Of a DNA stretch of 64,000 bases, positions 56,138 through 64,000 are shown one piece after another (position 1 is the stretch's first letter; the number at the start of each line of letters is the position of its first letter). Both the position numbers and the translations under genes were made by a program. The notes below the pieces were generated by a model. The model saw only the letters and a program-made list of their open reading frames with translations, was not told the DNA's origin and did no database searches. Source of the DNA: Clostridium ljungdahlii (GTDB lineage Bacteria > Bacillota > Clostridia > Clostridiales > Clostridiaceae); assembly GCF_001636845.1 (NCBI RefSeq), contig NZ_LITT01000011.1:124001-188000 (forward strand), read 5' to 3'.

Positions 56138-57142
56138 ATGTTTGGAGAAGATGTATCCATAAGAAAAACTAATTTTTTAGCTCATATTGTATGTCCTATG
56201 CAGCAAATCTTCAGAAGAAACTTTCAAATGAAGCTTAATGAATACAAAAAGTTAACAGGAAAAACATTCAAATGCCATATATCTGTTGGATGTGGTGGAA
56301 GCGATAAGTATGATGACATCTGGAAGGCAAAAAGTATAGAAGATTTTCCTGACATTGTGGCTTCTGTTACATTTGGAAGTTTTTTTAGAAAGGATTTCAT
56401 AGAGAAATTTGTCCATAAGGGATATTTTAAATCAGTAATAGGAAAAAATGTAAATAAGGATTTTGTAAGAGCAGGACTAGAAGATCCTGATGGTAATTAT
56501 TCAGTTTACTCTGTATTTCCACTTGTAATGCTTGTAGATAAGAACAAATTGAGTAATCTTCCAATGCCGAAAAAATGGAGTGATCTTTTAAAGCCTATAT
56601 ATAAAAATAATATAATTGTTTCAGGGTCACAAAAGGGTATAGGGGAGCTTCTTCCTTTGTACATATATAAAGATTATGGTGAAAAAGGACTTCAAATGTT
56701 GGCATCTAACATAAAGGAAGGGTGGCATGCTTCAAAAATGTCTAAAGTAGCAGGAACTTTAAATAATGAAGGGGCTGCAATATATGTGCTTTCATGGTTT
56801 TTTGCTAAAATGTGTCCAAGAAAAGAGTATGTTTCTGTAGTTTGGCCTGAAGATGGAGCAATTGCAGAACCTATATATATGCTTGTAAAAAAGTCAAAAA
56901 TTAATGAACTGAAGGAAATAATAAATTTTATTATAGGGAGTGAATATGGGCAAAAATGCGCTTCATATTATTTTCCTTCGGCAAATGCTGCAATAGATAA
57001 TAATTTACCCCAGAATGCGTCTTTTAAGTGGTTAGGGTGGGAATATATTAAGCGCAATGACATTTATGAGGTAAAAGAACATGTAAGAGATAAAATTATG
57101 CAGTACTACAAATTAAAAAATAGGGTTAAGGAGGGATTTTAA
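56138..57142 (+). CDS. Leaderless type-2 (iron/PotD-like) binding-protein homologue
   Basis: About 334 residues. The fold pattern is that of extracellular class F binding proteins (HISVGCGGSDKYDDIWKAK, FPDIVASVTFGSFFRKDF, PMPKKWSDLLKPIYKNNIIVSGSQKGIGELL, VVWPEDGAIAEPIYMLVKK). There is no signal peptide, so it is cytosolic. ATG 56138 follows AAAGGGAGAAG; an ATG at 56096 has no ribosome site. It contains several Cys (C18, C44, C51-type positions), possibly for metal. It is the first gene after the second leader and may carry a metal or oxyanion inside the cell. Confidence 0.72.
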   Translation: MFGEDVSIRKTNFLAHIVCPMQQIFRRNFQMKLNEYKKLTGKTFKCHISVGCGGSDKYDDIWKAKSIEDFPDIVASVTFGSFFRKDFIEKFVHKGYFKSVIGKNVNKDFVRAGLEDPDGNYSVYSVFPLVMLVDKNKLSNLPMPKKWSDLLKPIYKNNIIVSGSQKGIGELLPLYIYKDYGEKGLQMLASNIKEGWHASKMSKVAGTLNNEGAAIYVLSWFFAKMCPRKEYVSVVWPEDGAIAEPIYMLVKKSKINELKEIINFIIGSEYGQKCASYYFPSANAAIDNNLPQNASFKWLGWEYIKRNDIYEVKEHVRDKIMQYYKLKNRVKEGF

Positions 57143-57143
57143 A

Positions 57144-58256
57144 ATGAAAAGTAGGATAAGTAAAAGAGCTATAGTAGTTGTTATGGCTATAGTATTTGTC
57201 CTAACTATGTTTTTTGGATGTGGAAATAAAAAAAGTTCTGCAGTCAGTGAAACAGAAAAAGTAAGTATTACAGATATGGCAGAAAGAAACGTTAAAATTC
57301 CAGCTGATATAAATAAGGTATTGTCAGTATCTCCTGCGACTACAACAGCAGTGTACATGCTTGCTCCTGAAAAGTTGGTAGGCTGGAATATGAAATTTTC
57401 ATCAGATAATGCAAAATACATACTCAAAAAGTACCAAAACCTTCCTATGGTAGGTTCTTGGTCTGGAAAAAATGATATCAACTATGAGACATATATATCC
57501 ATGAAGCCTGATATAGTTATGGACAACTCTGAAAACAATTCTATAACTAATGTGAGGCAGCAAAAACTTGGAAGCATACCTGTGGTAGTTGTACATGATT
57601 TGGATACCCAGAATTTTGTCCCATATATTACGTTTATGGGAAAGGTTTTAGGAGCAAAGCAAAAGGCAGATAAATTGATATCTTTTTATAACAATGTAAA
57701 GAAAAAAGTAGAGAGTAAAGTTTCAAATATACCAGATGAGCAGAAAGTAAAGGTTTATTATGCTGAAGGACCTAAAGGTCTACAAACTGATTATGACTCA
57801 GGGCCATCAGCTTTTAAAACCAATTACGCTAGTTTAAAGAACAATCAACACACTCAACTTATATATCTTTGTGGAGGACTAAATGTTGCAAGAGGCACTG
57901 GAATTAATAACACCTCAGAAGTTTCAATAGAAAAGGTACTTCAGTGGAATCCAGATGTTATTATAACAAATAATCCTCAATTTTATAAAAGTGTTTACTC
58001 TGACAGCTCCTGGCAAAATATAAAGGCTGTAAAAGAACATAGAATATACTTAACACCTACAAAACCTTTTAATTGGGTTGATAGACCACCAGGAATTAAT
58101 ACAATAATTGGAATACCATGGACAGCTAAAATGTTATATCCTGATAAATTCGAGGATATGGATTTAAATAAACTTACCAAAGAGTTTTATTCAGAATTTT
58201 ATCATATGAACCTTACTGACAGTGATATTAATGTTTTACTTAATAATCAACAATAA
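57144..58256 (+). CDS. Lipoprotein binding protein, FepB/BtuF type (SBP 3)
   Basis: A 370-residue class III binding protein with lipobox FFGC. Core blocks: SITDMAERNVKIPADINKVL, ISMKPDIVMDNSEN, VSIEKVLQWNPDVIITNNP, and a Trp/Asp-rich ligand-facing segment FNWVDRPPGINTIIGIPW, which resembles SBPs for tungsten/molybdenum-type or haem ligands only loosely. Its start is one base after the previous stop, so it is translationally coupled to the leaderless homologue. Confidence 0.87.
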   Translation: MKSRISKRAIVVVMAIVFVLTMFFGCGNKKSSAVSETEKVSITDMAERNVKIPADINKVLSVSPATTTAVYMLAPEKLVGWNMKFSSDNAKYILKKYQNLPMVGSWSGKNDINYETYISMKPDIVMDNSENNSITNVRQQKLGSIPVVVVHDLDTQNFVPYITFMGKVLGAKQKADKLISFYNNVKKKVESKVSNIPDEQKVKVYYAEGPKGLQTDYDSGPSAFKTNYASLKNNQHTQLIYLCGGLNVARGTGINNTSEVSIEKVLQWNPDVIITNNPQFYKSVYSDSSWQNIKAVKEHRIYLTPTKPFNWVDRPPGINTIIGIPWTAKMLYPDKFEDMDLNKLTKEFYSEFYHMNLTDSDINVLLNNQQ

Positions 58257-58282
58257 ATTTATGAAGGTAGGTGCTTGAAAGT

Positions 58283-59404
58283 ATGAAAAATAAGAGATTT
58301 AGAACTAGCGCGTGGGTTTTGGCAGTAGTTATGACACTGTCAACATTTACTGTAGGATGTGGAGAGCAAAAGTCTTCAACAAAAACAACTTCTCAATCTA
58401 CAAGTAATGTTCAAAATAATAACGGGACACGTAGTGTTACAAATTTAGATGGATCTACTGTAGTTGTTCCTAATAAGGTAAACAAAATAGCTGTAACATT
58501 TGGTCCAGCTTATGAAAAAGTAGTTTTATTGGGAGATGAAGATAAAATTGTAGCAGATGGAGATTATCATATTAACGGTTGGCCTTGGTCCAATAAGATA
58601 TATAAGCGATTGAATCAAGTACATGGAATTCCCAATGTTCATTCTAAATTAAATGTAGAAGAACTTATGAAATATAAGCCAGACGTTGTATTTCATTTTT
58701 CAAAACCAGATGAAATACAAAAAATTAATGATGCTAAAATGGTAGGGATACCTTCAGTATCTACAGGAAAGTTAGAAGATACAAAAAATATGGTTACATT
58801 TTATGCAAAAGTTCTTGGAAAGAAGGAGGAGAAGATTGCAGAAGAATATTCTAAATATTTTGATGAAAAATTAAAAATGGTAACAGATATTACTTCACAA
58901 ATTTCAGATAATGAAAAACCTACAGTATATTTTGCTAGCCAAAAGTTATTGTGGACTTCAGGAAAGGGTTCGGATATTCCAGAAGTAATTAATTTGGCAG
59001 GCGGTAAATGTGTAAATAAAGATGTAAAAGGAGCCAATCAGGCTCAGGTTGGAATTGAACAGTTAATTCAATGGAATCCTCAATATATATTTGTTGACCA
59101 TGCAGGTTCTTCAGGAAATGAACCAGCAGAAAGTGTTATAAAGAAAATGATTAATGATGATCGGTATAAAAAGATTTCTGCAGTAGCAAATAATAAAGTT
59201 TATATTGTACCTACAGGAGTTTTTTTCTGGGATTCAGGGGTTCAGAAGATATTGATGGTTATGTGGATGGCAAAACAACTTCATCCAGATAAGTTTAAAG
59301 ATTTAGATATGACGAAAGAAGTTAAACAATTTTATTCAAAATTTTTTAAATATAACCTTACGGATGAAGAAACTAAAAAAATACTAGATCATTTGAATCC
59401 TTAA
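58283..59404 (+). CDS. Lipoprotein binding protein, FepB/BtuF type (SBP 4)
   Basis: About 373 residues with lipobox TVGC, then SVTNLDGSTVVVPNKVNKIAV, NVEELMKYKPDVVFHFS, VGIEQLIQWNPQYIFVDHAG. ATG 58283 gives a normal signal peptide (MKNKRFRTSAWVLAVVMTL); the in-frame GTG at 58271 would lengthen it without benefit. It sits between SBP 3 and the radical-SAM gene. Confidence 0.87.
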   Translation: MKNKRFRTSAWVLAVVMTLSTFTVGCGEQKSSTKTTSQSTSNVQNNNGTRSVTNLDGSTVVVPNKVNKIAVTFGPAYEKVVLLGDEDKIVADGDYHINGWPWSNKIYKRLNQVHGIPNVHSKLNVEELMKYKPDVVFHFSKPDEIQKINDAKMVGIPSVSTGKLEDTKNMVTFYAKVLGKKEEKIAEEYSKYFDEKLKMVTDITSQISDNEKPTVYFASQKLLWTSGKGSDIPEVINLAGGKCVNKDVKGANQAQVGIEQLIQWNPQYIFVDHAGSSGNEPAESVIKKMINDDRYKKISAVANNKVYIVPTGVFFWDSGVQKILMVMWMAKQLHPDKFKDLDMTKEVKQFYSKFFKYNLTDEETKKILDHLNP

Positions 59405-59426
59405 TAAAAAGAGAGGGTAATGAATA

Positions 59427-60260
59427 ATGAATAATGTTTTAAAGGAGCTATTTGAATTAGAACCTAGTACTTTATTTCAGAGAGCACAGGAAATAGCTAG
59501 GACAAAGAAAAAAGTTTATTGCTCCCCCAATTTAATTAATAGCGTTTGCACTACAAAACCTGCTTGCAGGCATTGTAAATGGCAGAGTTTCAAAACAGTG
59601 AATCCTAATTTTTATGGAGAGAGGAGTTTAGAAGAAGTAAAAAATTGTACAAAAAAACTTGTTAAGGCAGGTGTGGATAGGGTGTTTATGCCTTCAGGTT
59701 GGATGGGATACAAAGTGCCACAGTATTACTATAGCTATGTACAATCAGTTAAAGAAAATTCTAACATGGAAGTGTATGGGCTTTTTGGAGCTATTGATAA
59801 AGAAAGTATTCAAAATTTAAAAAAATCAGGAATGGATGGTTATCTCTGTGGATTAGAATCTCCAAATGAAGAAATATATAAGAAATTTAGACCAGGAGGA
59901 GATACTTTAAAGGACCGTTTATATACTTTAAATACAGCTAAAGAACTTGGACTAAAGATATGGAGTGGATTTCTTGTAGGATTTGGAGAAACAGAAGAGG
60001 ATGATGCAAGAGGATTGGAGATTCTAAAAAAACTAGATGTAGATTCTTTATCTATACTTCCATTTACACCATTTGTTAATACAGATATGATGAAAGATAA
60101 TCCAGCGAATCCTTTTGAATGGGCAAGAGTAATGGCAGTAGCTAGAAATTATATGGTGAAACCAGATTTATTTTCTGATAATACTGAAGGATTTTATTAT
60201 GAATACGGAATTCTAGGTGGAAGCAATGGATTTTATATATTACCTAAAATTAAAGTGTAA
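59427..60260 (+). CDS. HmdB-like radical SAM protein (CX5CX2C)
   Basis: A 277-residue radical SAM barrel of the BioB/HydE/HmdB type. The cluster Cys are Cys41, Cys47 and Cys50 (CTTKPACRHC), a CX5CX2C motif in place of CX3CX2C. The SAM-binding GLESPNEEIYKKFRPGG and SGFLVGFGETEEDDARGLE blocks follow. CX5CX2C is reported for HmdB, the radical SAM protein of [Fe]-hydrogenase cofactor synthesis. The C-terminus is shorter than in HydE or BioB. No hmd gene is visible, so it probably acts on a different cofactor or ligand. GAGAGGG precedes ATG. Confidence 0.82.
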   Translation: MNNVLKELFELEPSTLFQRAQEIARTKKKVYCSPNLINSVCTTKPACRHCKWQSFKTVNPNFYGERSLEEVKNCTKKLVKAGVDRVFMPSGWMGYKVPQYYYSYVQSVKENSNMEVYGLFGAIDKESIQNLKKSGMDGYLCGLESPNEEIYKKFRPGGDTLKDRLYTLNTAKELGLKIWSGFLVGFGETEEDDARGLEILKKLDVDSLSILPFTPFVNTDMMKDNPANPFEWARVMAVARNYMVKPDLFSDNTEGFYYEYGILGGSNGFYILPKIKV

Positions 60261-60279
60261 TCAAATTCAATTTTTGTAA

Positions 60280-60311
60280 AAGCCACAAAATTTGATTATG
60301 TTTTGTGGCTT
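60280..60311 (+). repeat. Intercistronic hairpin
   Basis: AAGCCACAAAA (60280-60290) pairs perfectly with 60301-60311. No T tract follows, so it is more likely an mRNA processing or stability element than a terminator; it separates the radical-SAM gene from SBP 5. Confidence 0.6.
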
Positions 60312-60339
60312 GAGCGAATCGAAGGGAATGGATATAAAT

Positions 60340-61425
60340 ATGTTTAAAAAATTAAAAGCAAAAAATCTAATTACAGGATTAGTTATTTTATGCATGATTT
60401 TAGTTACAGGTTGTGGAAATAAGAGTTCATCACAAAGTGTAAGTTCAAATAAACAATCACAAAGCACTAAAACTATTGTAGATATGGATGGAAATTCAGT
60501 TAAAGTTCCTGTGAAGGTTACTAAAGTGGCAACTTCTTGGCCTGGATTTTGCAATGCACTTTTTACAGTTAGTGGCAGAAATAATAAAATAGTTGCAACT
60601 TCTCCTGCTATTAAGAAAAGCTATCCTTGGGCTATTAAATTGTATCCACAACTTAAAAATATATCTTACCCATTTAACGGAGAAACGACTAATATTGAGC
60701 AATTAGTAAAGTCTAAGCCAGATGTGGCATTTTTACGTAAAGGAGACAGTATACAAAAAGTTAAAGAAGCAGGTATACCTGTAGTTATGATTGATTATAA
60801 GCATAATAGCATAGAAGACATAATAAATAGTGTTGTTATAACAGGTAAAGTGCTTGGAGAAAATGAATATAAAAAAGCAGAACAGTATAAAGATTATTTC
60901 AACAAAAATATAAGTAAAGTATCTTCTATAACGTCTAAAATACCTGAAAATGAAAGACCTAAGGTAATTTATCTATCTGTGCAAAATGAAAGCATTTCAG
61001 TATGGGGTAAAAACATGCCTCAAAATGAAACTATAAATATGGTAGGAGCAATAAATGAAGCAGCTAATGAGATAGATGGATATAAAGAAGTTTCCATGGA
61101 GCAAATGCTTAAGTGGAATCCAGATGAGATAATAGTAGATGGAAATCTTAAAAAAAGTAAAGTAGCAAAGAATCCTTCATGGAACCAATTAAAGGCAGTA
61201 AAAGACAATAAAGTATTTGTAAGTCCTAGTGGCATTTTTTCATGGGCAAGACTTGGAACAGAATCAGCACTGCAATTATTATGGATGGCTAAGAACATAT
61301 ATCCCCAAAAATTTCAAGATATTGATATTGCAAAAGAAACAAAATATTTTTACAAAAATTTCTTTGGATATGAATTAAAGGATGATGAAGTTAAAGAAAT
61401 ACTAAATTGTGAAAATCCAATTTAA
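60340..61425 (+). CDS. Lipoprotein binding protein, FepB/BtuF type (SBP 5)
   Basis: About 361 residues with lipobox VTGC. Blocks: TIVDMDGNSVKVPVKVTKV, NIEQLVKSKPDVAFLRKG, SMEQMLKWNPDEIIVDGN. Its start region and length match SBP 1 at 48978 closely (SW..., NNKIVAT, KLYPQLKN), so these two are the nearest pair. ATG 60340 gives a normal signal peptide, though GAAGGGA is about 14 bases away; ATG 60328 is too close. Confidence 0.86.
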   Translation: MFKKLKAKNLITGLVILCMILVTGCGNKSSSQSVSSNKQSQSTKTIVDMDGNSVKVPVKVTKVATSWPGFCNALFTVSGRNNKIVATSPAIKKSYPWAIKLYPQLKNISYPFNGETTNIEQLVKSKPDVAFLRKGDSIQKVKEAGIPVVMIDYKHNSIEDIINSVVITGKVLGENEYKKAEQYKDYFNKNISKVSSITSKIPENERPKVIYLSVQNESISVWGKNMPQNETINMVGAINEAANEIDGYKEVSMEQMLKWNPDEIIVDGNLKKSKVAKNPSWNQLKAVKDNKVFVSPSGIFSWARLGTESALQLLWMAKNIYPQKFQDIDIAKETKYFYKNFFGYELKDDEVKEILNCENPI

Positions 61426-61467
61426 ACGAGTATAAAAAAATATGTTTGAAGGGTAAGTGTTTGAAAA

Positions 61468-62163
61468 ATGAAATTAATTACCGTTTCAGGTCCACCTTCA
61501 TCTGGGAAGACATCTGTAATTTTAAAAACTATACAGTATTTGAAGTTAAAAAAGGTAAATATAGGTGTAATAAAATTTGATTGTCTTTCTACATTTGATG
61601 ACATTCTATATAAAAAAGCAGACATTCCAGTTAAAGTGGGACTTTCTGGCAATCTGTGCCCTGATCATTTTTATATAAGTAATATTAATGATTGTGTAAG
61701 TTGGGGATGTAAAAACAATCTGGATTTATTAATTAGTGAAAGTGCAGGATTATGTAATAGATGTTCACCCCATATAAAAGGTGTCCTTGCCATATGTGTA
61801 ATAGATAACCTTTCTGGAATAAATACACCTAAAAAAGTGGGCCCTATGCTAAAATTAGCTGACATTATAGTTATAACTAAAGGAGATATTGTATCTCAAG
61901 CAGAAAGAGAGGTATTTTATTTTAAGGTAAAGCAATCTAATCCAAAAGCTTCAATTTTTTGTGTGAATGGTATAACGGGACAGGGAGCTTATGATTTAAG
62001 TGAGAGTTTAAAAAGTGCCTCAGAAGTAGATAGCTTAGAAGGAAAAATGTTAAGGTTCACTATGCCCTCTGCACTTTGTCCTTATTGTGTAGGTGAAAGG
62101 AAGATAGGCAAGGATTATGAAAAGGGAAATGTAAAAAAAATGAATTTGGGGGATGCCATATAA
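61468..62163 (+). CDS. HypB/UreG/CobW-like metallochaperone GTPase
   Basis: A 231-residue SIMIBI-class GTPase. The P-loop GPPSSGKTS is at residues 8-16, the second metal-type motif is SESAGLCNRCSPH, and ITKGDIVS is the NKxD-like base-recognition segment. The C-terminus carries a second Cys pair, CPYCVGERK. HypB and UreG deliver nickel with GTP; CobW-type proteins deliver zinc or cobalt. The two CxxC pairs suggest metal or Fe-S binding. Its stop overlaps the next start (TAATG), linking it to the ABC ATPase. Confidence 0.8.
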   Translation: MKLITVSGPPSSGKTSVILKTIQYLKLKKVNIGVIKFDCLSTFDDILYKKADIPVKVGLSGNLCPDHFYISNINDCVSWGCKNNLDLLISESAGLCNRCSPHIKGVLAICVIDNLSGINTPKKVGPMLKLADIIVITKGDIVSQAEREVFYFKVKQSNPKASIFCVNGITGQGAYDLSESLKSASEVDSLEGKMLRFTMPSALCPYCVGERKIGKDYEKGNVKKMNLGDAI

Positions 62164-63185
62164 TGAAGGATAAAGTTATATCAATTCCTATAAAAGACTT
62201 AATAAAAGAAAATTCATATATAGAAGATTTTTTTATATCAATCGGACTGAAAAATTATAATCATGATTGCACATTAGAGCAAATAGTAGAAACACTTACA
62301 GATGAATTTATTGATGACTGCGGACTTGGTAGAGAAGAGATATTAAACCATTTCCAATTGTTTGTTGAGAAAATGGATGAGTTAAAATTAAAATCAGAAA
62401 GTCACATTGAATATATAACTATTATTGGAGGACATGATAAGTCGGGCAAAAATGAAAATATAAGTATCATAGTAAAGCCTGGAGAAATCATATCTTTAGT
62501 TGGACCCACAGGATCTGGCAAAAGTAGATTATTAGCGGATATTGAATGTATTGCACAGAAGGATACTCAAACGGGTAGGCAGGTACTCATAAATGGGAAA
62601 GTACCTGAAATAGATAAAAGATTTTCCATGGACAATAAGCTAGTGGCACAGCTTTCTCAAAATATGAATTTTGTAATGGATTTAACGGTTAAGGAATTCA
62701 TTACAATGCACGCAGAGAGCAGGATGATAGATAAAATTGAAGATACGGTTAAAGCAATAATTGAATGTGCCAATGAACTTGCCGGTGAAAAGTTTTCTTA
62801 TGATGTACCTGTTACACAATTGAGCGGAGGTCAATCAAGGTCACTGATGGTTGCGGATACAGCGCTATTAAGTATATCTCCTATAGTTTTAATTGACGAA
62901 ATAGAAAACGCAGGTATTGATAGAGGAAAAGCAATAGAATTACTAGTGAAAAAAGAAAAAATAGTTTTTATGTCTACCCATGATCCTATATTGGCACTTA
63001 TGGGAAATAAGAGGATTGTTATAAAAAATGGAGGAATAAATAAAATAATTGAGACTAATTGTGCTGAACGAAAAAATCTTCAGCTGCTTAAAAAGTTTGA
63101 TACAAAAATGACAAAACTTAGAGGTACAATACGCAGCGGAGAAGTTATTGATTTTGATGTAAGTGAATATTTATGTGATTTATAA
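62163..63185 (+). CDS. Stand-alone ABC ATPase with DUF1858-like N-terminus
   Basis: A 340-residue protein. Residues about 1-75 (IPIKDLIKENSYIEDFFISIGL...TLEQIVETL) resemble DUF1858, as in the small protein at 41262. The ABC domain then has Walker A GPTGSGKSR, Q-loop LSQNMN, signature LSGGQSRS, Walker B IVLIDEIENAG and the switch His in MSTHDP. The helical region lacks the coupling sequence of transporters, and no permease follows. It may energise cofactor insertion or reduction, like component A2 (AtwA) does for methyl-CoM reductase; this is analogy only. Confidence 0.75.
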   Translation: MKDKVISIPIKDLIKENSYIEDFFISIGLKNYNHDCTLEQIVETLTDEFIDDCGLGREEILNHFQLFVEKMDELKLKSESHIEYITIIGGHDKSGKNENISIIVKPGEIISLVGPTGSGKSRLLADIECIAQKDTQTGRQVLINGKVPEIDKRFSMDNKLVAQLSQNMNFVMDLTVKEFITMHAESRMIDKIEDTVKAIIECANELAGEKFSYDVPVTQLSGGQSRSLMVADTALLSISPIVLIDEIENAGIDRGKAIELLVKKEKIVFMSTHDPILALMGNKRIVIKNGGINKIIETNCAERKNLQLLKKFDTKMTKLRGTIRSGEVIDFDVSEYLCDL

Positions 63186-63206
63186 ATCAAAAACGGGGGA
63201 GAAATT

Positions 63207-63965
63207 ATGTGGGAAATATATGATGAGTTAATAAAATTAATACCTAAGGATTTGGTTATAAAGGATTTTGCAGCAGGATTAAACTGGTTTTTAGTGGAAT
63301 CTGTTGGAACTGGGATGGCAATGACGCCTAAAGAGGGAAATTCTTATTTGCAGATGGCGGGTAATGTGGTTGGAATGAAAGTCTGTGAGGCGGCAAAACT
63401 TATAAAATCTTGGAGCAATTATGAAGCAGCTTTAGGTCTAGCAGCAATTAATTCTGTAATTAATACTCCTTATAATGTTGAAAAACTTAGTGGTATTAAG
63501 GTGAATGAACAGCCTAAAATTAGTGATTTTGAATATATGAAAGATAAAATAAAAGGTAAAAAAGTAGCCGTTATAGGTCATTTTCCTGATTTGGAGCCTT
63601 TAGCTGAGATATGCAAACTTTCTATACTGGAAAGAATTCCTCAAAAGGGAGATTTTCCAGATCCATCTTGTGAGTATCTACTACCTGAGCAGGATTTTGT
63701 GTTTATAACAGGAACTACCCTGATAAATAAAACCCTGCCAAGACTTCTTCAGCTTAGTAAAAATGCTTATGTTACTGTAGTAGGACCCAGCACACCTCTT
63801 ACTAAGTGTTTATATAAATATGGCATAAATATGCTGGCAGGTACTGTAGTCATGGAACGCAATAGAGTATGGAATTTAATTAGGGAAGGTGGATGCAGAG
63901 AATTCTTCAATAATGGAGCATTGATGGTTAAGGTACCTAAAGATAAAATAGGACAAAGGAGATGA
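63207..63965 (+). CDS. DUF4213/DUF364 putative metal-chelating protein
   Basis: A 252-residue protein. Residues about 1-90 match DUF4213 (AAGLNWFLVESVGTGMAMTP, AALGLAAINSVINTPYN). Residues about 110-245 match DUF364 (KKVAVIGHFPDLEPL, FITGTTLINKTLPRLL, VTVVGPSTPLTKCLYKYGINMLAG). The family is described as a heavy-metal chelation domain and is often beside radical-SAM or Fe-transport genes in anaerobes. A GGGGGAG site precedes ATG. Function unproven. Confidence 0.85.
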   Translation: MWEIYDELIKLIPKDLVIKDFAAGLNWFLVESVGTGMAMTPKEGNSYLQMAGNVVGMKVCEAAKLIKSWSNYEAALGLAAINSVINTPYNVEKLSGIKVNEQPKISDFEYMKDKIKGKKVAVIGHFPDLEPLAEICKLSILERIPQKGDFPDPSCEYLLPEQDFVFITGTTLINKTLPRLLQLSKNAYVTVVGPSTPLTKCLYKYGINMLAGTVVMERNRVWNLIREGGCREFFNNGALMVKVPKDKIGQRR

Positions 63966-63970
63966 ACTTT

Positions 63971-64000
63971 ATGAATAGCGAAAAGAAAGCTTTGGAATTT
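63971..64000 (+). CDS. Start of an unidentified CDS (partial)
   Basis: ATG at 63971 follows AAGGAG at ideal spacing, and the ten codons visible are open (MNSEKKALEF). It starts 5 bases after the DUF364 stop, so it continues the operon. Too short to identify. Confidence 0.6.
   Translation, partial: MNSEKKALEF

Overview
The window is low-GC DNA from an anaerobic Firmicute. Codon use, LytTR/GHKL and Rgg-like regulators, desulfoferrodoxin, rubrerythrin and a tandem pair of bifunctional aldehyde/alcohol dehydrogenases (adhE) all point to Clostridium. The tandem adhE arrangement resembles the acetogenic C. ljungdahlii / C. autoethanogenum group; this is recognition from memory, not a database result.

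Layout. (1) 1-2803: end of a tryptophan operon (trpC end, trpF, trpB, trpA, terminator). (2) 2997-9845: a GT39-type glycosyltransferase, then a Zn-alcohol dehydrogenase, an OYE-type flavin/Fe-S reductase and a divergent LysR regulator. These three lie between two about 90% identical direct copies of the glycosyltransferase 3' end, next to transposase debris. (3) 9864-12269: a collagen-like surface or spore protein. (4) 12600-18800: small regulatory and efflux units (PadR, membrane proteins, MarR-MATE, Rgg-like regulator with a divergent 47-residue ORF) among decayed genes (IS3, GntR/FCD, peptide deformylase). (5) 18966-23866: DUF6033, an Agr-like two-component pair, DUF4363/DUF421 and DUF3870 proteins. 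(6) 23988-28095: dipeptide epimerase, amino-acid permease, serine hydrolase and a DUF6143-like gene. (7) 28307-34218: adhE1 (frameshifted in an A-tract) and adhE2. (8) 34247-48728: UvrD-type helicase, AI-2E transporter, CWB2 pseudogene, oxygen-defence genes, RodA, HAD, aldo/keto reductase, G1 peptidase and small hypotheticals. (9) 48978-64000: a long locus of metal/cofactor-type genes.

The last region is the most unusual. It has five lipoprotein FepB/BtuF-type binding proteins plus one leaderless cytosolic binding-protein homologue, but only one FecCD permease and one frameshifted transport ATPase. With them are a MoeA-like protein, a THEP1-like NTPase, a radical-SAM protein with the rare CX5CX2C motif known from HmdB, a Cys-rich HypB/UreG-like GTPase, a stand-alone ABC ATPase with a DUF1858-like N-terminus, and a DUF4213/DUF364 protein. 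A methyltransferase in the same locus is a pseudogene. Two parts of the locus are preceded by paralogous leaders with a shared promoter; the first leader matches the ZTP (pfl) riboswitch layout and the second is a degenerate copy. The inferred role is uptake and processing of a metal complex or metallocofactor; the substrate cannot be read from the sequence.

Several non-coding elements share a TTTATCCGAT terminus (about 23051, 46523-46712, 48746, 50478). They form highly structured dispersed repeats, possibly remnants of IS200/IS605-type transposons or their guide RNAs. Two single-base homopolymer frameshifts (adhE1, ABC ATPase) should be checked as possible sequencing errors before any biological reading.
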